Assembly (NCBI GenBank): GCA_030544215.1
Contig: JARZZO010000006.1
Coordinates: 51,126,501 to 51,190,500, forward strand
Source: Zantedeschia hybrid cultivar
Taxonomy: Eukaryota > Streptophyta > Magnoliopsida > Alismatales > Araceae
Length of the DNA stretch: 64,000 nucleotides
Reading direction: 5' to 3'
Position numbers and translations under genes: made by a program. The notes beneath the pieces are model-generated. The model ran no database searches. It was not told where the DNA came from and worked only from the letters and a program-made list of their open reading frames with translations. This document shows positions 21,156 to 34,692 of this stretch, piece by piece. Position 1 is the stretch's first letter; every line of letters begins with the position of its first letter.

Positions 21156-23488
21156 TGTAACGACCCGCCACCCTATAATCGGGGATCCGATTACTAAATG
21201 GGAACCGAATCATTAATTTGGAACCAAACCAGGATCTAATCAAGTCTGGGAGATAAATAATAAACTAAGCTAAACATTCACATCGCATTGAACTGAAATA
21301 GAAGTGCAGGAATTAAAAATTATTACAATGCGACTCGATACAGCAAATAATTACATATTCCAACAGAAAAGAAATAATTAAACGTACAGGCCAGAAATAA
21401 AATAACAACTACGTCGGGGCATACCCCGGAATAACTGCTGACGGTGCTCAACTCACGGCCGCACTCTCCTCACTAAGTCTGCTGAGAGTCCTCACCTGAA
21501 AACCGCAGGGGGGTGAGTCTCAAAAACAAGACTCAGTAGGGATCCTTCGATCCCCACTGCCCATGCACACACCCACAAATGCAAGGTACAGCTAACAGTA
21601 AAATGATAAACACAGGAGGTACAATTCCTAATTCTTAACGTGAAATCACATGCAGTCGAAATATAATAAACATGCATATATTAAACCAGCCGACTAGAGA
21701 ACCCACAACTGTCGTCTCGATAGAACTCGCTAACCACACAACAACGGTGGGAAAACCTCGACCCGCTGAGACCAAGCAGTAACCCCTCGGATAGCACACT
21801 AGCTACTCCGGCCCAACCGGCTCAGGTGGCTACTCCTTCCCTCAGCATGAGTGACTCTCCGAATGTACCACTCCGACACCGGTACTAGCTGACCCCGGGG
21901 TTCACCAGGTGACCCTCTCTCACTAGGCGTCACCCCGCCCACGCCCCCACCGGTGCTGTGCTCACGCACCCACCAGCACAGGGTGATAAAGCGCTACAAT
22001 GTCACTCCAGGTCCACAGTAACACAAAACCCAGCAAGTACGATCCGGTCACGTGAAAAGTATGCGATCGCATAACATACATGTAGCATCGTCCGGTCATG
22101 AAGAATCTATCTCTACCGGGTACACTAAAACATGCACTAACCATCCGTCTAACAGTATGAACACATTTTACTGGCATGAATTAGTGAGGTTCTGTCTTGA
22201 ATCGCGTCTCCCAAGGTCGACGCCATTCAAGCTCCATGTACAGGTTCATGTAAAACAGTCTTCAGAATCAGGCCCTAAAAGGCGTCGACACCAGTGGTCG
22301 CCTTTTAAAAGGCGTCCACATCCTCACACGCCATTCAGCACAAAAATCCAGGAATTCCAAAGAAACTACCCAGGGGATTTCTGCCTTAAAAGGCGTCATG
22401 GCTTCCCGACGCTATTCAAAAACGCGTCGTCGACCTATGACGTCTTTTAGTCCCAGAATCCCGAACTGGCAAACCCTCAGTAAGGCGATTCCTGTCTAAA
22501 AGGCGTCGTGATGGTCCGACGCCCTTCAAAAAGGCGTCGTCCATGCACGACGTTTTTTAAGCCCAGGAAACAGAATTGCCATGAGCCCGAGGGCTCCCTT
22601 TTCACCCCAAATAACCGCAAAATCACCCAAAAACGGAGGAGAAAGAGGGGCAACACATTTCATAGGAAATCACATTCCCATATCAACAAAAGAACACCTA
22701 AACATGCTCATACTAACCCCCGAAACCAAAGATCCATAACAAGTTTAAACGGGGGAAAACATGGCTTAAACACGATGCTTATGGGAACCGTCACCCTACC
22801 GGATACTTGAACGCCTTCGAGCTTCAAGCCGTCCACCCGACTCGCCCCACGCCGCCGCCGGTACCGCCGTGGTCGTCCTTGCTCCACCGTGACGTCGGCC
22901 GCCGTACGGAGAGTAGAACGCCGCAGTGGAGGTGGAGGTGGTAGTAGTAGGAGCTAGGTAGAGGATGGAGTGGAGGGAGAGATGAAACGGTGGGAGGAAA
23001 AGAGGGAGGAGGAGGGATCGCCGCCGAGATCGTCAGAAGGGAAAGAGAGGAAGAGAGGAGAAAAATGAGGGAAAGAAGGAGGGCTCGCGGGGTTAACCAG
23101 AGACTGGCTAAAACACGTCGACATCCACGGACGCCTATCAGTTGATGTGACGGCTGCTCTGACAAGACTCTGAAACGCGTCGTTCAAGGCAGACGCCGTT
23201 CAGACGACATGTTAGGGCCGTACTCTGACAATCCCAGAGTCGCAGTCTGAAAGGCGTCGACACACGTGGACGCCGTTCAGGCGACAAGACAGGGCCGTAC
23301 GCTCGCGGCCTGAAGCCAGCCCACGTGGCACCCACGTGGCAGGACCTGAAACGCGTCTGCAACAGTGGACGCCGTTCAAAACGCGTCTCGATGTCCTGAC
23401 GCGAATCAACACAGAACCTCCGCCCTCACTAAGGTCAGATTATAAGGTCCGACCTCGAAAACCGGGTCCGAAGGTCACGATCCTTACA
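21156..23488 (-). repeat. 3' LTR of element A
   Basis: It runs TGTAACG to CTTACA on the plus strand, with coding sense minus. The terminal hairpin TAATCGG-GGAT-CCGATTA is at 21176-21193. Hairpin cluster 1 lies at about 22195-22569 and includes a module with outer stem TTCCTG (22489-22494) and CAGGAA (22564-22569). Cluster 2 lies at about 23107-23408. Confidence 0.95.
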
Positions 23489-23501
23489 ATCTCCCCCCCT
23501 T
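23489..23501 (-). other. Polypurine tract of element A
   Basis: On the minus strand the tract is AAGGGGGGGAGAT, immediately before the 3' LTR. Confidence 0.85.
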
Positions 23502-23576
23502 AAAAGAATTTCGCCCCCGAAATTGACTGCTTAGAATTAACAAGGTCAAAACAGGGATACCAGTTCACAAGGAAAC

Positions 23577-26500
23577 TTACGAAAAGAGGTAAGGGAACTG
23601 CTCCTGCATCTCATCCTCTCGCTCCCAGGTTGCCTCACCTCCGGAGCGATACTGCCAAATCACTTTGACCAACGGTACGATCTTGTTCCGTAGGATCTGT
23701 TCTCTGCGATCCTCAATACGAACAGGATATTCTGGAAAGGACAGGTCCTCAGCGACCTCCAACTCTGAAAAATCCAAGACATGCGACGGATCCTGAACAT
23801 ACTTTCTCAGTAAGGAAACGTGGAATACATCGTGCACCCCTTCAAGACTGGGCGGCAAGGCTAGCTGATACGCGGTTTCACCAATCCGAGCAAGGATGGG
23901 AAAAGGCCCAATATATCGCGGACTCAGCTTGCCTCGCTTCCCGAATCTCATCACACCCTTGGAGGGTGAGACTCGGAGAAACACGTGGTCCCCAGCTTCA
24001 AACTCAAGTGGTCTCTGTCGGATGTCAGCATAACTCTTCTGCCTACTCTGGGCTGCGGTCAACCTCTGCCGAACTGTCCTGGCAATCTCAGCACACTGCT
24101 GTACTAACTCGGGTCCCGCTATTTGCCTTTCACCGATTTCGGACCAACAAACTGGAGATCGACACGGTCGCCCATACAAAGCCTCGTAAGGCGCCATGCC
24201 GATACTGGAATGGTAACTGTTATTATAGGCAAATTCCACTGTGGACAAATGCTGCTCCCAAGAACCTCCCCAGTCTAGGCAACATGCCCTGAGCATATCC
24301 TCCAAGGTCTGAATGGTCCTCTCTGACTGCCCGTCAGTCTCGGGATGGTAGGCTGAGCTGAAAGCCAACTGAGTGCCTAATGCCTGCTGAAAGCTCTTCC
24401 AGAATATGGAAGTAAACCTTGGATCTCGATCTGATACAATGGACAAAGGTACCCCGTGCAGAGAGATGATCCGGTCTACAAACAACTTTGCCAGCTTGCC
24501 GACTGACCAGTCCTTCCTAATAGCTAGGAAGTGTGCCGGCTTGGTCAGCCGATCAACGATGACCCAGATGGCATCTCTCCTGCTAGGGGATGTAGGCAAT
24601 CCCATCACGAAGTCCATCGTCACATGCTCCCATTTCCACTCTGGAATCGGCAAGGACTGTAGCAATCCACCAAGTCTCTGATGCTCGGCTTTAACCTGCT
24701 GACAAGTCATGCATTTGGCCACATATTCAGCCACATCTTACTTCATACCGGGCCACCAGAAGTGCCTCCTCAAACAATGATACATCTTTGTTGTCCCAGG
24801 ATGCACTGCATATCTCGAACGGTGTGCCTCATCAAGAACACATATGCGCACGTCCTTCTCAGTTGGAACATAAAGTCTACCTTTGAACCTGACAGTACCG
24901 TCGTCCTACAACTCCACCTCTGACCTCTGGAGGATCTGTGGTAACTCAAGATCTGCCCTCTGAGCCTCAATTACCGCATGATACACAGCTGGTCTCACAG
25001 TCAAACTGACCAGCACGGCTCTATCATCTTCACGTGGGACCCTAAAGGAAGATTCCACCACCTGCTCAAACAATTTCCACTCTCGAACCATAAGGTATGA
25101 CATGACCGTCTTCCGACTCAAAGCGTCTGCCACCACATTCGCCTTGCCCGGATGATAAGAAAGGTCAAAGTCATAATCTTTAATGAACTCCATCCACCTT
25201 CGCTGCCTCAAATTCAGGTCCCTCTGAGTGAACACATATTTCAAACTCTTGTGATCGGTGAAAACTTGAAATTTCTCCCCATATAAATAATGCCTCCAGA
25301 TCTTGAGTGCAAATACCACGGCTGCCAACTCCAAATCATGAGTAGGATAGTTTTCTTCATGCTTCTTCAGCTGTCGAGAAGCATAAGCCACTACCCTGCC
25401 ATGCTGCATTAGAACTGCGCCCAAACCTCGACGGGACGCATCAGAGTAAACTACAAATCCACCTGATCCAGATGGAAGCACTAGCACAGGGGCTGACGTG
25501 AGACGGGTCTTTAACTCAATAAAACTCTGCTCACAATCCTCGGTCCACACAAAGCGAACCCCCTTTCAAGTCAACCTCGACAAGGGGGCTGCTATTGAAG
25601 AAAATCCCTGAACAAACCGCTTGTAATAACCGGCCAGCCCCAGAAAGCTCCTGATCTCAGTCACTGAAGTCGGTCTGCTCCAGTCCATCACCGCCTCGAT
25701 CTTGGCTGGATCCACCGCGATACCATTGCCAGAAATAACATGCCCAAGGAAGTGCACCTCGTCTAGCCAAAACTCACACTTGCTAAACTTGGCGTAAAGT
25801 TGGTGCTCCCTCAAGACCTGCAATACTGCCCGAAGATGGGTGGCACGCTCTTCCTCAGAAGAAGAATAAATCAGAATATCATCAATAAACACAACCACAA
25901 ACTGATCCAGGTAGGTTCTGAAGACTCGGTTCATCAGCTCCATAAAGGCCGCCGGAGCATTGGTCAAGCCAAAAGGCATAACCAAAAACTCATAATGTCC
26001 ATACCGAGTTCTGAAAGCCGTCTTACTAACATCAACATCCCGGATCCTCATCTGATAATATCCGGATCTCAAGTCGATCTTGGAAAATATCCTTGCGGAC
26101 TGTAGCTGATCCATCAAATCATCGATCCTTGGAAGTGGGTACTTATTCTTTATCGTTACCTGGTTTAGCTGCCTATAATCAATGCACAATCTCAGAGAAC
26201 CATCCTTCTTTCTAACAAACAGAACTGGAGCACCCCATGGAGATGTATTGGGACGAATGAAACCCTTATTCAGCAGCTCCTGCAACTGCGCCTTCAACTC
26301 AGCGCGTTCGGCTGGCGCCATCCGATACGGGGCCTTAGACAAGGGCGCCGTACCTGGTGAAAGATCGATGGTAAATTCGACCTCTCGCTGAGGAGGAAGG
26401 TCAGGCAGTTCCTCAGGAAACACATCTATGAACTCACATACAACAGATACCTCCCCAGGGCTGAGACTATCCCGGACATCAGAGACAACAACAGAGGCAA

Positions 26501-27050
26501 GGAAAGCCTCACAGCCACCAGCAAGCAACCTCCGTGCCTTAAAGGCAGAAATAAGAATACCTCGGGGAGAAAGACTAATACCTTGGAAGAAGAAGGTCGG
26601 GATGTCCGGAATGGAGAATCGCACTCTCTTCCTGTGGCAGTCCACCTCCGCATAAAAGGCTTCCAACCAATCCATGCCCAGGATGATATCAAAGTCACGA
26701 ATGGCAAGAACAACTAACTGGGCAGGTAGCACATGACCCTCGATGGTCAAGGGAACATTCCTCAAACAATTATAAGATATCATAAAGTCTCCAGAAGGAA
26801 CCTCCACCATCAAACCATCAGATAACTCATCAACGGGTGCAGAAAGAATATCTAGGAACTGCTCAGAAATGAAAGAATGCGAAGCACCCGAATCAATCAA
26901 TACGTGTGCAGAGTTCCCAAGGACAGAAAATGTACCTTCCACCAAGTTGGACGCGCGAGCCTCCCTCCTGGTGATAGCTAGCACTCTCCCCTGGGTCCTC
27001 GGCTTCTTCTGCTCACCTGAACCATGCCCCTGCGGGCACTGCCTCGCCAA
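23577..27050 (-). pseudogene. Tekay-type pol of element A: PR-RT-RH-INT-chromodomain
   Basis: Polyprotein that would process gag, copy the RNA and integrate the DNA. All domains lie in one frame. The aspartic protease has LIDSGASHSF near 26880-26900. The RT has CIDYRQLN, KIDLRSGYYQM and the FIDD catalytic motif near 25878-25889. RNase H follows from about 25550 (VVYSDAS, FTDHKSL, VVADALSR). The integrase has a zinc finger ending CMTCQQ, then the D-D-E residues in HVTMDFVMG, SIVSDRDPRF and HPETDGQSERT. The last ~60 residues resemble the chromodomain-like tail of Tekay elements. In-frame stops are TGA at 25566-25568, TAG at 24906-24908 and TAA at 24738-24740. The TGA falls where an arginine (CGA) is expected. 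Confidence 0.93.
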
Positions 27051-28070
27051 ATGGCCCTGCTGGCCGCAAGTGAAACACCTCCTGGGGAGAGTGGGACACT
27101 GAGTCCCACCATGGGCACCCCCACAGTGCTGACAGACTGCCGGAAGCCTCTGACCTGGCCCCTGCGGTGCACTGGATACAGACTGACTCTACTGGCCCTG
27201 CCCGGGCCTGTTGCTGCCGCTACTGCCACTACTGCTGCCACCACCCCTGAAGAATCTCCTGAATCGGGAGCCGAGTGACGACGATCCCTATCCGGATGAA
27301 AGGGCTGCTGCCGCTGCCTTACCCCTACCACGAACTGGGCTCTGAGCAGCCAGTCCTCTCTCCCGGGCCGACTGGCTCTGTTGAGCCTCCACTGCTGCCG
27401 CACATCTAACCGCAGAAGCCAGATCCGTGCAACAGTGAGACGCCACGAAGTTCCTCAGACTAAGCCTCAGTCCGTCCACGAACCTCTCAGTACGACGCTC
27501 CTCATCCCCAGATATGAAAGGTACAAACTGTCCTAGCGAAACAAACTTCGCCTGGTACTCGAGTACCGTCATACTCCCCTGCATCAGATCCATGAACTCC
27601 CTCTCCTTGGCCCTCTGGACGTGTCTAGGGAAATACTGTGCGTTGAACTCCTTAACAAATGTCTCCCATGGAATTTCCCTAAGACTCCTGTCCTCGTAAG
27701 ACAAACTCTTCAAAGTGGTCCACCAGTCATAGGCGCTATCATTCAGCATGAAGGTAGCCAACGGGGTCCGCTCTACTGCTGCACAGTCCATGGTATCAAA
27801 AGTCTTCTCTATCTCTCTAAGCCAGTGAATGGCCTCGTCAGGATCGGGACGACTGGTGAAGTGAGGTGGCCTCAGCTTCAGAAACCTCTCAAGTGTAGCT
27901 GTGGACCCTCCCCGCGCACTAGAACTCTCACTAGGGTCTCGCGTCTCGTATCGAGCCATAGTGTCCATCATAGCCTCTATAAACTGCTCTACACTCGGCC
28001 TCCCAGCCTCGGACCCACTAGGGACGTCTCCCTGCTCTCGAATAACTGGCATCCTCCTTCTGGGAGCCAT
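27051..28070 (-). pseudogene. Tekay-type gag of element A
   Basis: Nucleocapsid/capsid polyprotein starting at the ATG at 28070, about 145 bases after the primer site. The retrotransposon gag domain lies at roughly residues 70-220 (DEAIHWLREIEKTF, AYDWWTTLKS, EFNAQYFPRHVQ). TAG codons at 27288-27290 and 27189-27191 interrupt a frame that otherwise runs on through CQHCGGAHGGTQC and CFTCGQQGHLARQC knuckles into the protease in the same frame. gag and pol therefore appear to have been a single fused ORF, as is usual for this lineage. B's gag is an intact relative. Confidence 0.92.
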
Positions 28071-28213
28071 CTACTCGCCTACAATTACAAAATCAAAAAG
28101 TTTTAATAAGAGTCCTAAAGCCTATGCTACCGCCGTACCTGTATGGGATAATGTATTTATTTGCCAAATTTATGATATTTAACCTAGTTATTTATTTATT
28201 TGCCAGACCGTAT

Positions 28214-28225
28214 GCTCTGATACCA
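28214..28225 (-). other. Primer-binding site of element A (tRNA-iMet)
   Basis: On the minus strand TGGTATCAGAGC starts two bases after the 5' LTR end, matching the complement of the initiator-Met tRNA 3' end. Confidence 0.92.
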
Positions 28226-28227
28226 AT

Positions 28228-30572
28228 TGTAACGACCCGCCACCCTATAATCGGGGATCCGATTACTAAATGGGTACCGAATCATTAATTTGGAACCAAA
28301 CAAGGATCTAATCAAGTCTGGGAGATAAATAATAAACTAAGCTAAACATTCACATCGCATTGAACTGAAATAGAAGTGCAGGAATTAAAAATTATTACAA
28401 TGCGACTCGATATAGCAAATAATTACATATTCCAACAGAAAAGAAATAATTAAACGTACAGGCCAGAAATAAAATAACAACTACGTCGGGGCATACCCCG
28501 GAATAACTGCTGACGGTGCTCAACTCACGGCCGCACTCTCCTCACTAAGTCTGCTGAGAGTCCTCACCTGAAAACCACAGGGGGGTGAGTCTCAAAAACA
28601 AGACTCAGTAGGGATCCTTCGATCCCCACTGCCCACGCACACACCCACAAATGCAAGGTACAGCTAACAGTAAAGTGATAAACACAGGAGGTACAATTCC
28701 TAATTCTTAACGTGAAATCACATGCAGTCAAAATATAATAAACATGCATATATTAAACCAGCCAACTAGAGAACCCACAACTGTCGTCTCGATAGAACTT
28801 GCTAACCACACAACAACGGTGGGAAAACCTCGACCCGCTGAGACCAAGCAGTAACCCCTCGGATAGCACACTAGCTACTCCGGCCCAACCGGCTCAGGTG
28901 GCTACTCCTTCTCTCAGCATGAGTGACTCTCCGAATGTACCACTCCGACACCGGTACTAGCTGACCCCGGGGTTCACCAGGTGACCCTCTCTCACTAGGC
29001 GTCACCCCGCCCACGCCCCCACCGGCGCTGTGCTCACGCCCCCACCAGCACAGGGTGATAAAGCGCTACAATGTCACTCCAGGTCCACAGTAACTCAAAA
29101 CCCAGCAAGTACGATCCGGTCACGTGAAAAGTCCGCGATCGCATAACATACATGTAGCATCGTCCGGTCATGAAGAATCTATCTCTACCGGGTACACTAA
29201 AACATGCACTAACCATCCGTCTAACAGTATGAACACATTTTACTGGCATGAATTAGTGAGGTTCTGTCTTGAATCGCATCTCCCAAGGTCGACGCCATTC
29301 AAGCTCCATGTACAGGTTCATGTAAAACAGTCTTCATAATCAGGCCCTAAAAGGCGTCGACATCAGTGGTCGCCTTTTAAAAGGCGTCGACATCCTCAGA
29401 CGCCATTCAGCACAAAAATCCAGGAATTCCAAAGAAATTACCCAGGGGATTTCTGCCTTAAATGGCATCATGGCTTCCCGACGCTATTCAAAAACGCGTC
29501 GTCGACCCATGACGTCTTTTAGTCCCAGAATCCCGAACTGGCAAACCCTCAGTAAGGCGATTCCTGTCTAAAAGGCGTCGTGATGGTCCGACGCCCTTCA
29601 AAAAGGCGTCGTCCATGCACGACGTCTTTTAACCCCAGGAAACAGAATTGCCATGAGCCCGAGGGCTCCCTTTTCACCCCAAATAACCCCAAAATCACCC
29701 AAAAACGGAGGAGAAAGAGGGGCAACACATTTCATAGGAAATCACATTCATAGTAAAACCCCCATATCAACAAAAGAACACCTAAACATGCTCATTCTAC
29801 CCCCCGAAACCAAAGATCCATAACAAGTTTAAACGGGGAAAACATGGCTTAAACACGATGCTTATGGGAACCGTCACCCTACCGGATACTTGAACGCCTC
29901 CGAGCTTCAAGCCGTCCACCCGACTCGCCCTACGCCGCCGCCGGTACCGCCGTGGTCGTCCTTGCTCCACCGTGACGTCGGCCGCCGTCTGGAGAGTAGA
30001 ACGCCGCAGTGGAGGTGGAGGTGGTAGTGGTAGGAGCTAGGTAGAGGATGGAGTGGAGGGAGAGATGAAACGGTGGGAGGAAAAGAGGGAGGAGGAGGGA
30101 TCGCCGCCGAGATCGTCGGAAGGGAAAGAGAGGAAGAGAGGAGAAAAATGAGGGAAAGAAGGAGGGCTCGCGGGGTTAACCAGAGACTGGCTAAAACGCG
30201 TCGACATCCACGGACGCCTATCAGTTGATGTGACGGCTGCTCTGACAAGACTCTGAAACGCGTCGTTCAAGGCAAACGCCGTTCAGACGACATATCAGGG
30301 CCGTACTCTGACAATCCCAGAGTCGCAGTCTGAAAGGCGTCGACACACATGGACGCCGTTCAGGCGACAAGACAGGGCCGTACGCTCGCGGCCCGAAGCC
30401 AGCCTACGTGGCACCCACGTGGCAGGACCTGAAACGCGTCTTCAACGGTGGACGCCATTCAAAACACGTCTCGATGTCCTGACGCGAATCAACACAGAAC
30501 CTCCGCCCTCACTAAGGTCAGAACTATAAGGTCCGACCTCGAAAACCGGGTCCGAAGGTCACGATCCTTACA
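28228..30572 (-). repeat. 5' LTR of element A
   Basis: Near-identical partner of 21156-23488. The terminal hairpin is at 28248-28265, hairpin cluster 1 at about 29270-29640 and cluster 2 at about 30189-30490. Relative to the left copy, it has a ~15-base insertion near 29750 (CATAGTAAAACCCCC). Confidence 0.95.
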
Positions 30573-30577
30573 CCTCC

Positions 30578-33115
30578 ACATCAGATGCCAGCCGTGCCAA
30601 ATCCTCCTAGCACGGGTCCGACAACGGAGGGCACGCTCTCTCATGAGTAGATCAGCACCATGAACAACAATCAGCCCCAGTTCACAAGAAACCAGCAACC
30701 ACCAAGCCAGCAAGGCCATAGACCTCCAAACCAACAAGGTTATAGACCTCCAAACCAGCAGGGTTACAAACCTCAGCAACAGCAGTATCAACAGCCACAG
30801 CAGCAGCCCCTGAACCAGCAGCAGTATCAGCAGCCCCAGTACCAGCAGCAGAACCAACAGCAGTACCAGCCGCGCGCACCGCCGGCATACCATAATGTAC
30901 CTCCCCCGAATGATTACAACCAACACAGGAAGCCTCCAGGCCCCAAAAGGGCAACCTATCCAGCACTACTAGAATCTTTACTGGACATTTTCAACGCCTT
31001 GATGGCAGCTAATGCCTTAGTTTTGCCCAGGGAAAAGACAGTCTGGCCCCATAATGCTGATGCTTCCAGGTATTGCGCCTTTCATAGGCAACCTGGACAT
31101 ACAATAGATACATGCTTCCAATTCCGAGATTACATCCATGATCTTAATGATCAAGGACGCATTGACTGGGAGGAGATGAGGAAGTACATATCTGCCTTGA
31201 AGGCAAGAAGACTTCAACAACAACAACATTAACCACAACAGCAACAACAACAGCACAGGCGGCAGCACCTCCAAACATGGGTATAGTGCAAAACCTACTT
31301 CCGGAGCACCAGCATCAAAATCAAATTGCCCCAATCTTGACGAATAGCCAGTTTGAGGCTAATCGAGGGCAGCAGTGGAAGGTAGAGGATTCCTCCTCTA
31401 TTTACTCAACAGGCCATGAACCGAGCACCGCCGACCAACCACCACGCCGCATTCTTCGCATACCCAAACCACAATCCGTTACCATTTCACCTGTACCAAC
31501 ACCCGCATACCTTCTACCTACACCCATTACACCATCCATTACCACGCCACCATTAAATAACCATCCGCAAGCCAATTATGCGCCCCTACTACCATCCAAA
31601 CCATTACTATGCATGCCATTTCCCACATCATCCACTACAAGCACTTACCCCAATGACATATAGCCATCCAGACCGCTACTCCGTATGCCACTCTCCACTT
31701 CACCTGCACCAACCGCTTATCCCTCCACCATCCAACCATTTAAACCCCTCATCCGCACCACACCTCCACCAAACAACCCCACGCCATCACCCGTTTACCA
31801 ACCCCTCATACCATGTAAACCACTCACCAACATCGCGGTGCTCAAACTGTCACCTACACCTTCCACCATTGAAGAACACACGCTCCGGAGCGGGAGGATA
31901 TTCAACAAGGTCTTTCCTCAATCTATTGTTAGAGACGGCCCATCACAGCCACCTGAGAAAGCTAATAATGAAGAGAGGGCACCAGGCACTCAATACAACC
32001 TGTTGAAACAGTTAGATAGAACATCGGCACGAATCTCCGTGCTCGAGTTGATCAAGAGATCCAAGACCCATCAGGAGGCTCTGATGGAATATCTGCAGAA
32101 AGTTATGGTCAACGAAGACGTTCCAGTGGAAAAGATCACCACATTGTTAGTTCCTCAGGGGGACCAGCCCTCTATTACATTCCATACCTCGGAAATAGCA
32201 CCACTAGCAGCCAAAAGCATGGCTTTGAGCATTACGGTCAACATCTGCAAGAAGGCCGTAAACGCATGCCTGGTTGACACAGGGGCCTCAATCAATGTTT
32301 TATCACTGAAGACTGTTGAATTGTGTGGTATACCCAAGGATAAGTAGCTACCTTCCCCAATCTCTGTTACAGCATACGACAATTCTACCCGTTCCCCTCT
32401 GGGAATGATTTATTTAAAGGTAAAATTAGGCCCTGTTTGTCACAATGAAGTCGAGTTCTACATCTTGGAAATCGATTCGTCTTTGAAGGGTATCCTTGGC
32501 CGCCGTTATATTAAGTCCCTCGAGGCAATTCCTTCTACAAATCATTAGTGCCTCAAATTTCCATACAAGGGACGTATTATTAAAGTCACGAGCATGCCGA
32601 TTCTTGCAGCTACTCATTCCTTGAATATCAGGCCGACTTCTTTACCTGACCAACAACCTCTTTTGTCAGTATTACAGGTTTATCGTCCTATGGCTGATCC
32701 CTTGAAAATTGCCACACTTAGTCCTTATCCGATTGATGCCATGAAGCGGGGGAAGTGCATGAGTACCCCTGGCTGGAAAATCATGATGAAAGGTGGCTAT
32801 CAGTATGGAAAGGGCCTAGGCACACAATTGCAGGGCAGAACTACGCCAATCAAAGACAGCCGAAGGACACCTTGTAATGGCTTGGGCTATAGGCCGAGAA
32901 AAGTTAGGCATGACATTGTTCAGTAACAAGAAAATGAAGACGGCCAGAAGCCCTGGGAAACAATGACGACACCATGCAAAGAAGGCCGGGATCCCTTGGC
33001 ATGGACCCTGCATACACATTTTGTCAAGGGGATCAGTCATGATAATGATAACACGGTGTTAATCACTTCCCAATTCGATCTGCATGACATCTATGGAAGG
33101 GACCTGGCTAGACAC
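30578..33115 (+). pseudogene. Tat-type gag C-terminus, protease and G-patch region of D1
   Basis: This continues the D1 polyprotein after element A. A glutamine-rich stretch (30700-30880) is followed by the conserved segment YPALLESLLDIFNAL, the CAFHRQPGHTIDTC knuckle-like motif, a proline-rich linker with imperfect ~90-bp repeats (31590-31760), then the aspartic protease with CLVDTGASINVL near 32270. A G-patch-like segment (GWKIMMKGGYQYGKGLGTQL) lies near 32770-32830. Stops at 31230-31232, 32345-32347 and near 32547 interrupt it. At the last two, D2 has TGG and CAA, respectively. Sequence ends at 33115, where copia element G is inserted. Confidence 0.88.
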
Positions 33116-34691
33116 TGTTAGTATTAGATGGTCTCAAAGCCAATCCGATACTATGTACTGATTCAGATTATTAATAAATGGCAATAATTCATTGTATGTA
33201 ATTAATTCGATCTATGTTTATCGTATTACGATGAAGTCCATAAACATGTGCAATAGTCTTCGGATTATGATGAGATCATAATTACGGGACAAAACACTGA
33301 TAAACACATGTTCTTAATTTTTCCTAGTCATAGGATGTTTGAGATAAGACATCGAACATCCGGATAGACTAGTATAGGTTACTTCAGCTCATATGATGAG
33401 GGTGACTAATCCCATAAGTCACTTGTGTGGAGACACTATGCTAGACCTGTAGGTGCTCATTGGTGAATGAGCTCACTGAACTGATCCGACTATGAATCGC
33501 TGGATGGTAATCACCTCACTGTTAACCAGCTCGATTCCTTTGTCACGGTTGCGTGGATGATCCTTGGACCTGAGACACCAAAGATATCTTGTTGGTAGGT
33601 TTCTGAACTTTGACCTTGACTAACGAATCCCTAACTATGGGTTATCAATAAGTCAAGCAATCGGGTTCAGGAAAATGCCCTCGAAGGTAATTGTGTGTTC
33701 AATGCGGGATCATCCGCTCTCGGTAGTTTGAGAGAGAATGTTCTGGGAATGATGCACTTAAAGTCCCTGGCCAGGGCGGACTCTGTATTCGATAAGGAGT
33801 TATCGGATTCAGATTAGCGGCATCTGATTCAAGTGAATCGACCGAATAGGGTTTAACAGTAAACCATACCCTAGGTCGATTCAGGAACATAGCACAGATG
33901 AAGCATTATATCTACGCGCTAACCGATGACAGAAAGGTTCCAATAGAGGGTTGCGATAACCCCAGTGCCATCTAGCATCACGCGATGTTGCTTGGCATCC
34001 AACGTGATCGGAAGTCCGTCCGAATTTATTGTAGGACTTTAAATTCGGTTGATTAATTGAATAAGAGGATATTAATTAATTCAGTAGGTCAGTAAAGGGT
34101 TACTGGACTTAATGGGCCATTAACTAGACTGGTATTTGGGCCTATAGGGTCACATGCAAATGGTTTTCAAGTCGATGGATAATGTGACAGGATTTCGGAT
34201 AAGTCTGGATTTCTATGAAAAACTGCAAACAAACTTATTATAAAATAACGGATTCTACGTCGGGGGCCAGCAACCCCTGACCTACCCGTCGTTCTTTCTC
34301 TCTCTCTCCTCTCTTTTGGGCGTGCGATACGAGGCGGCCATCTGGAGGCTCCGCTTCGATTCCCGACTGCTCCGCCTTCCGTCTGACGGGAGATTCCGAA
34401 TCCGCATGTCGCGACGGATTATGCGCAGCCAGACGGGATCTACGAACGCCGCATCGAGCGAGGACGATCCATCACGAGGAGAACCGCGTAGATACGCTAG
34501 AGGTCGGGCATCTGCGCGACTTGCGGCATCACTCCGACGAAACCGGAAAACGAACGCGGATTCGAATCCGCGCAAGGTAAATCCGATTTACTCCGGTCTT
34601 GTTTTATCGATCGAAACGGGATGGATCCGATCCCGAAATTATTTTATTCCGCTGCACGTTTCGGTCGGATCCCGACACAGCGAACCCAACA
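33116..34691 (+). repeat. 5' LTR of copia element G (subfamily 2)
   Basis: This 1576-bp LTR runs from TGTTAGTATTAGATGG to CGAACCCAACA, with TATAAAAT at 34239-34246. The central hairpin GGATGTTTGA/TCGAACATCC lies at about 33343-33371, again enclosed by CTAGTC/GACTAG. A CT-rich tract lies downstream of the TATA box. Confidence 0.93.
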
Positions 34692-34692
34692 G

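Larger units (their letters stand above)
21156..30572 (-). mobile_element. Full-length Tekay-type chromovirus, element A (TSD CCTCC)
   Basis: The element is 9417 bp, with LTRs at 21156-23488 (2333 bp) and 28228-30572 (2345 bp) and perfect CCTCC duplications at 21151-21155 and 30573-30577. The order on the minus strand is 5' LTR, initiator-Met primer site, gag with two zinc knuckles, protease, RT, RNase H, integrase, chromodomain-like tail, polypurine tract and 3' LTR. The two LTRs differ only every several tens of bases by eye, so it is one of the younger insertions. gag and pol lie in one frame, broken by a few stop codons. Confidence 0.97.
17433..33115 (+). mobile_element. Tat-lineage element D1, left part, interrupted
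   Basis: It starts TGTAGACACGC at 17433 in the gag of F (predicted left target site AAGGG, 17428-17432). The 5' LTR, leader, gag and protease regions are visible. Element A is inserted in gag at 21156-30572. The element is cut at 33115 by copia element G, at the point matching about 58118 in sister element D2. The RT-to-integrase half and the 3' LTR should lie beyond the window. Confidence 0.88.

Noticed and set aside
23966..24292. Plus-strand open frames across the Tekay pol region
   Set aside because: They are antisense shadows of the integrase and RT frames of element A.
28214..28225. A tRNA-Met gene fragment
   Set aside because: Only the short 3'-end complement is present, exactly at an LTR edge, so it is a primer-binding site.
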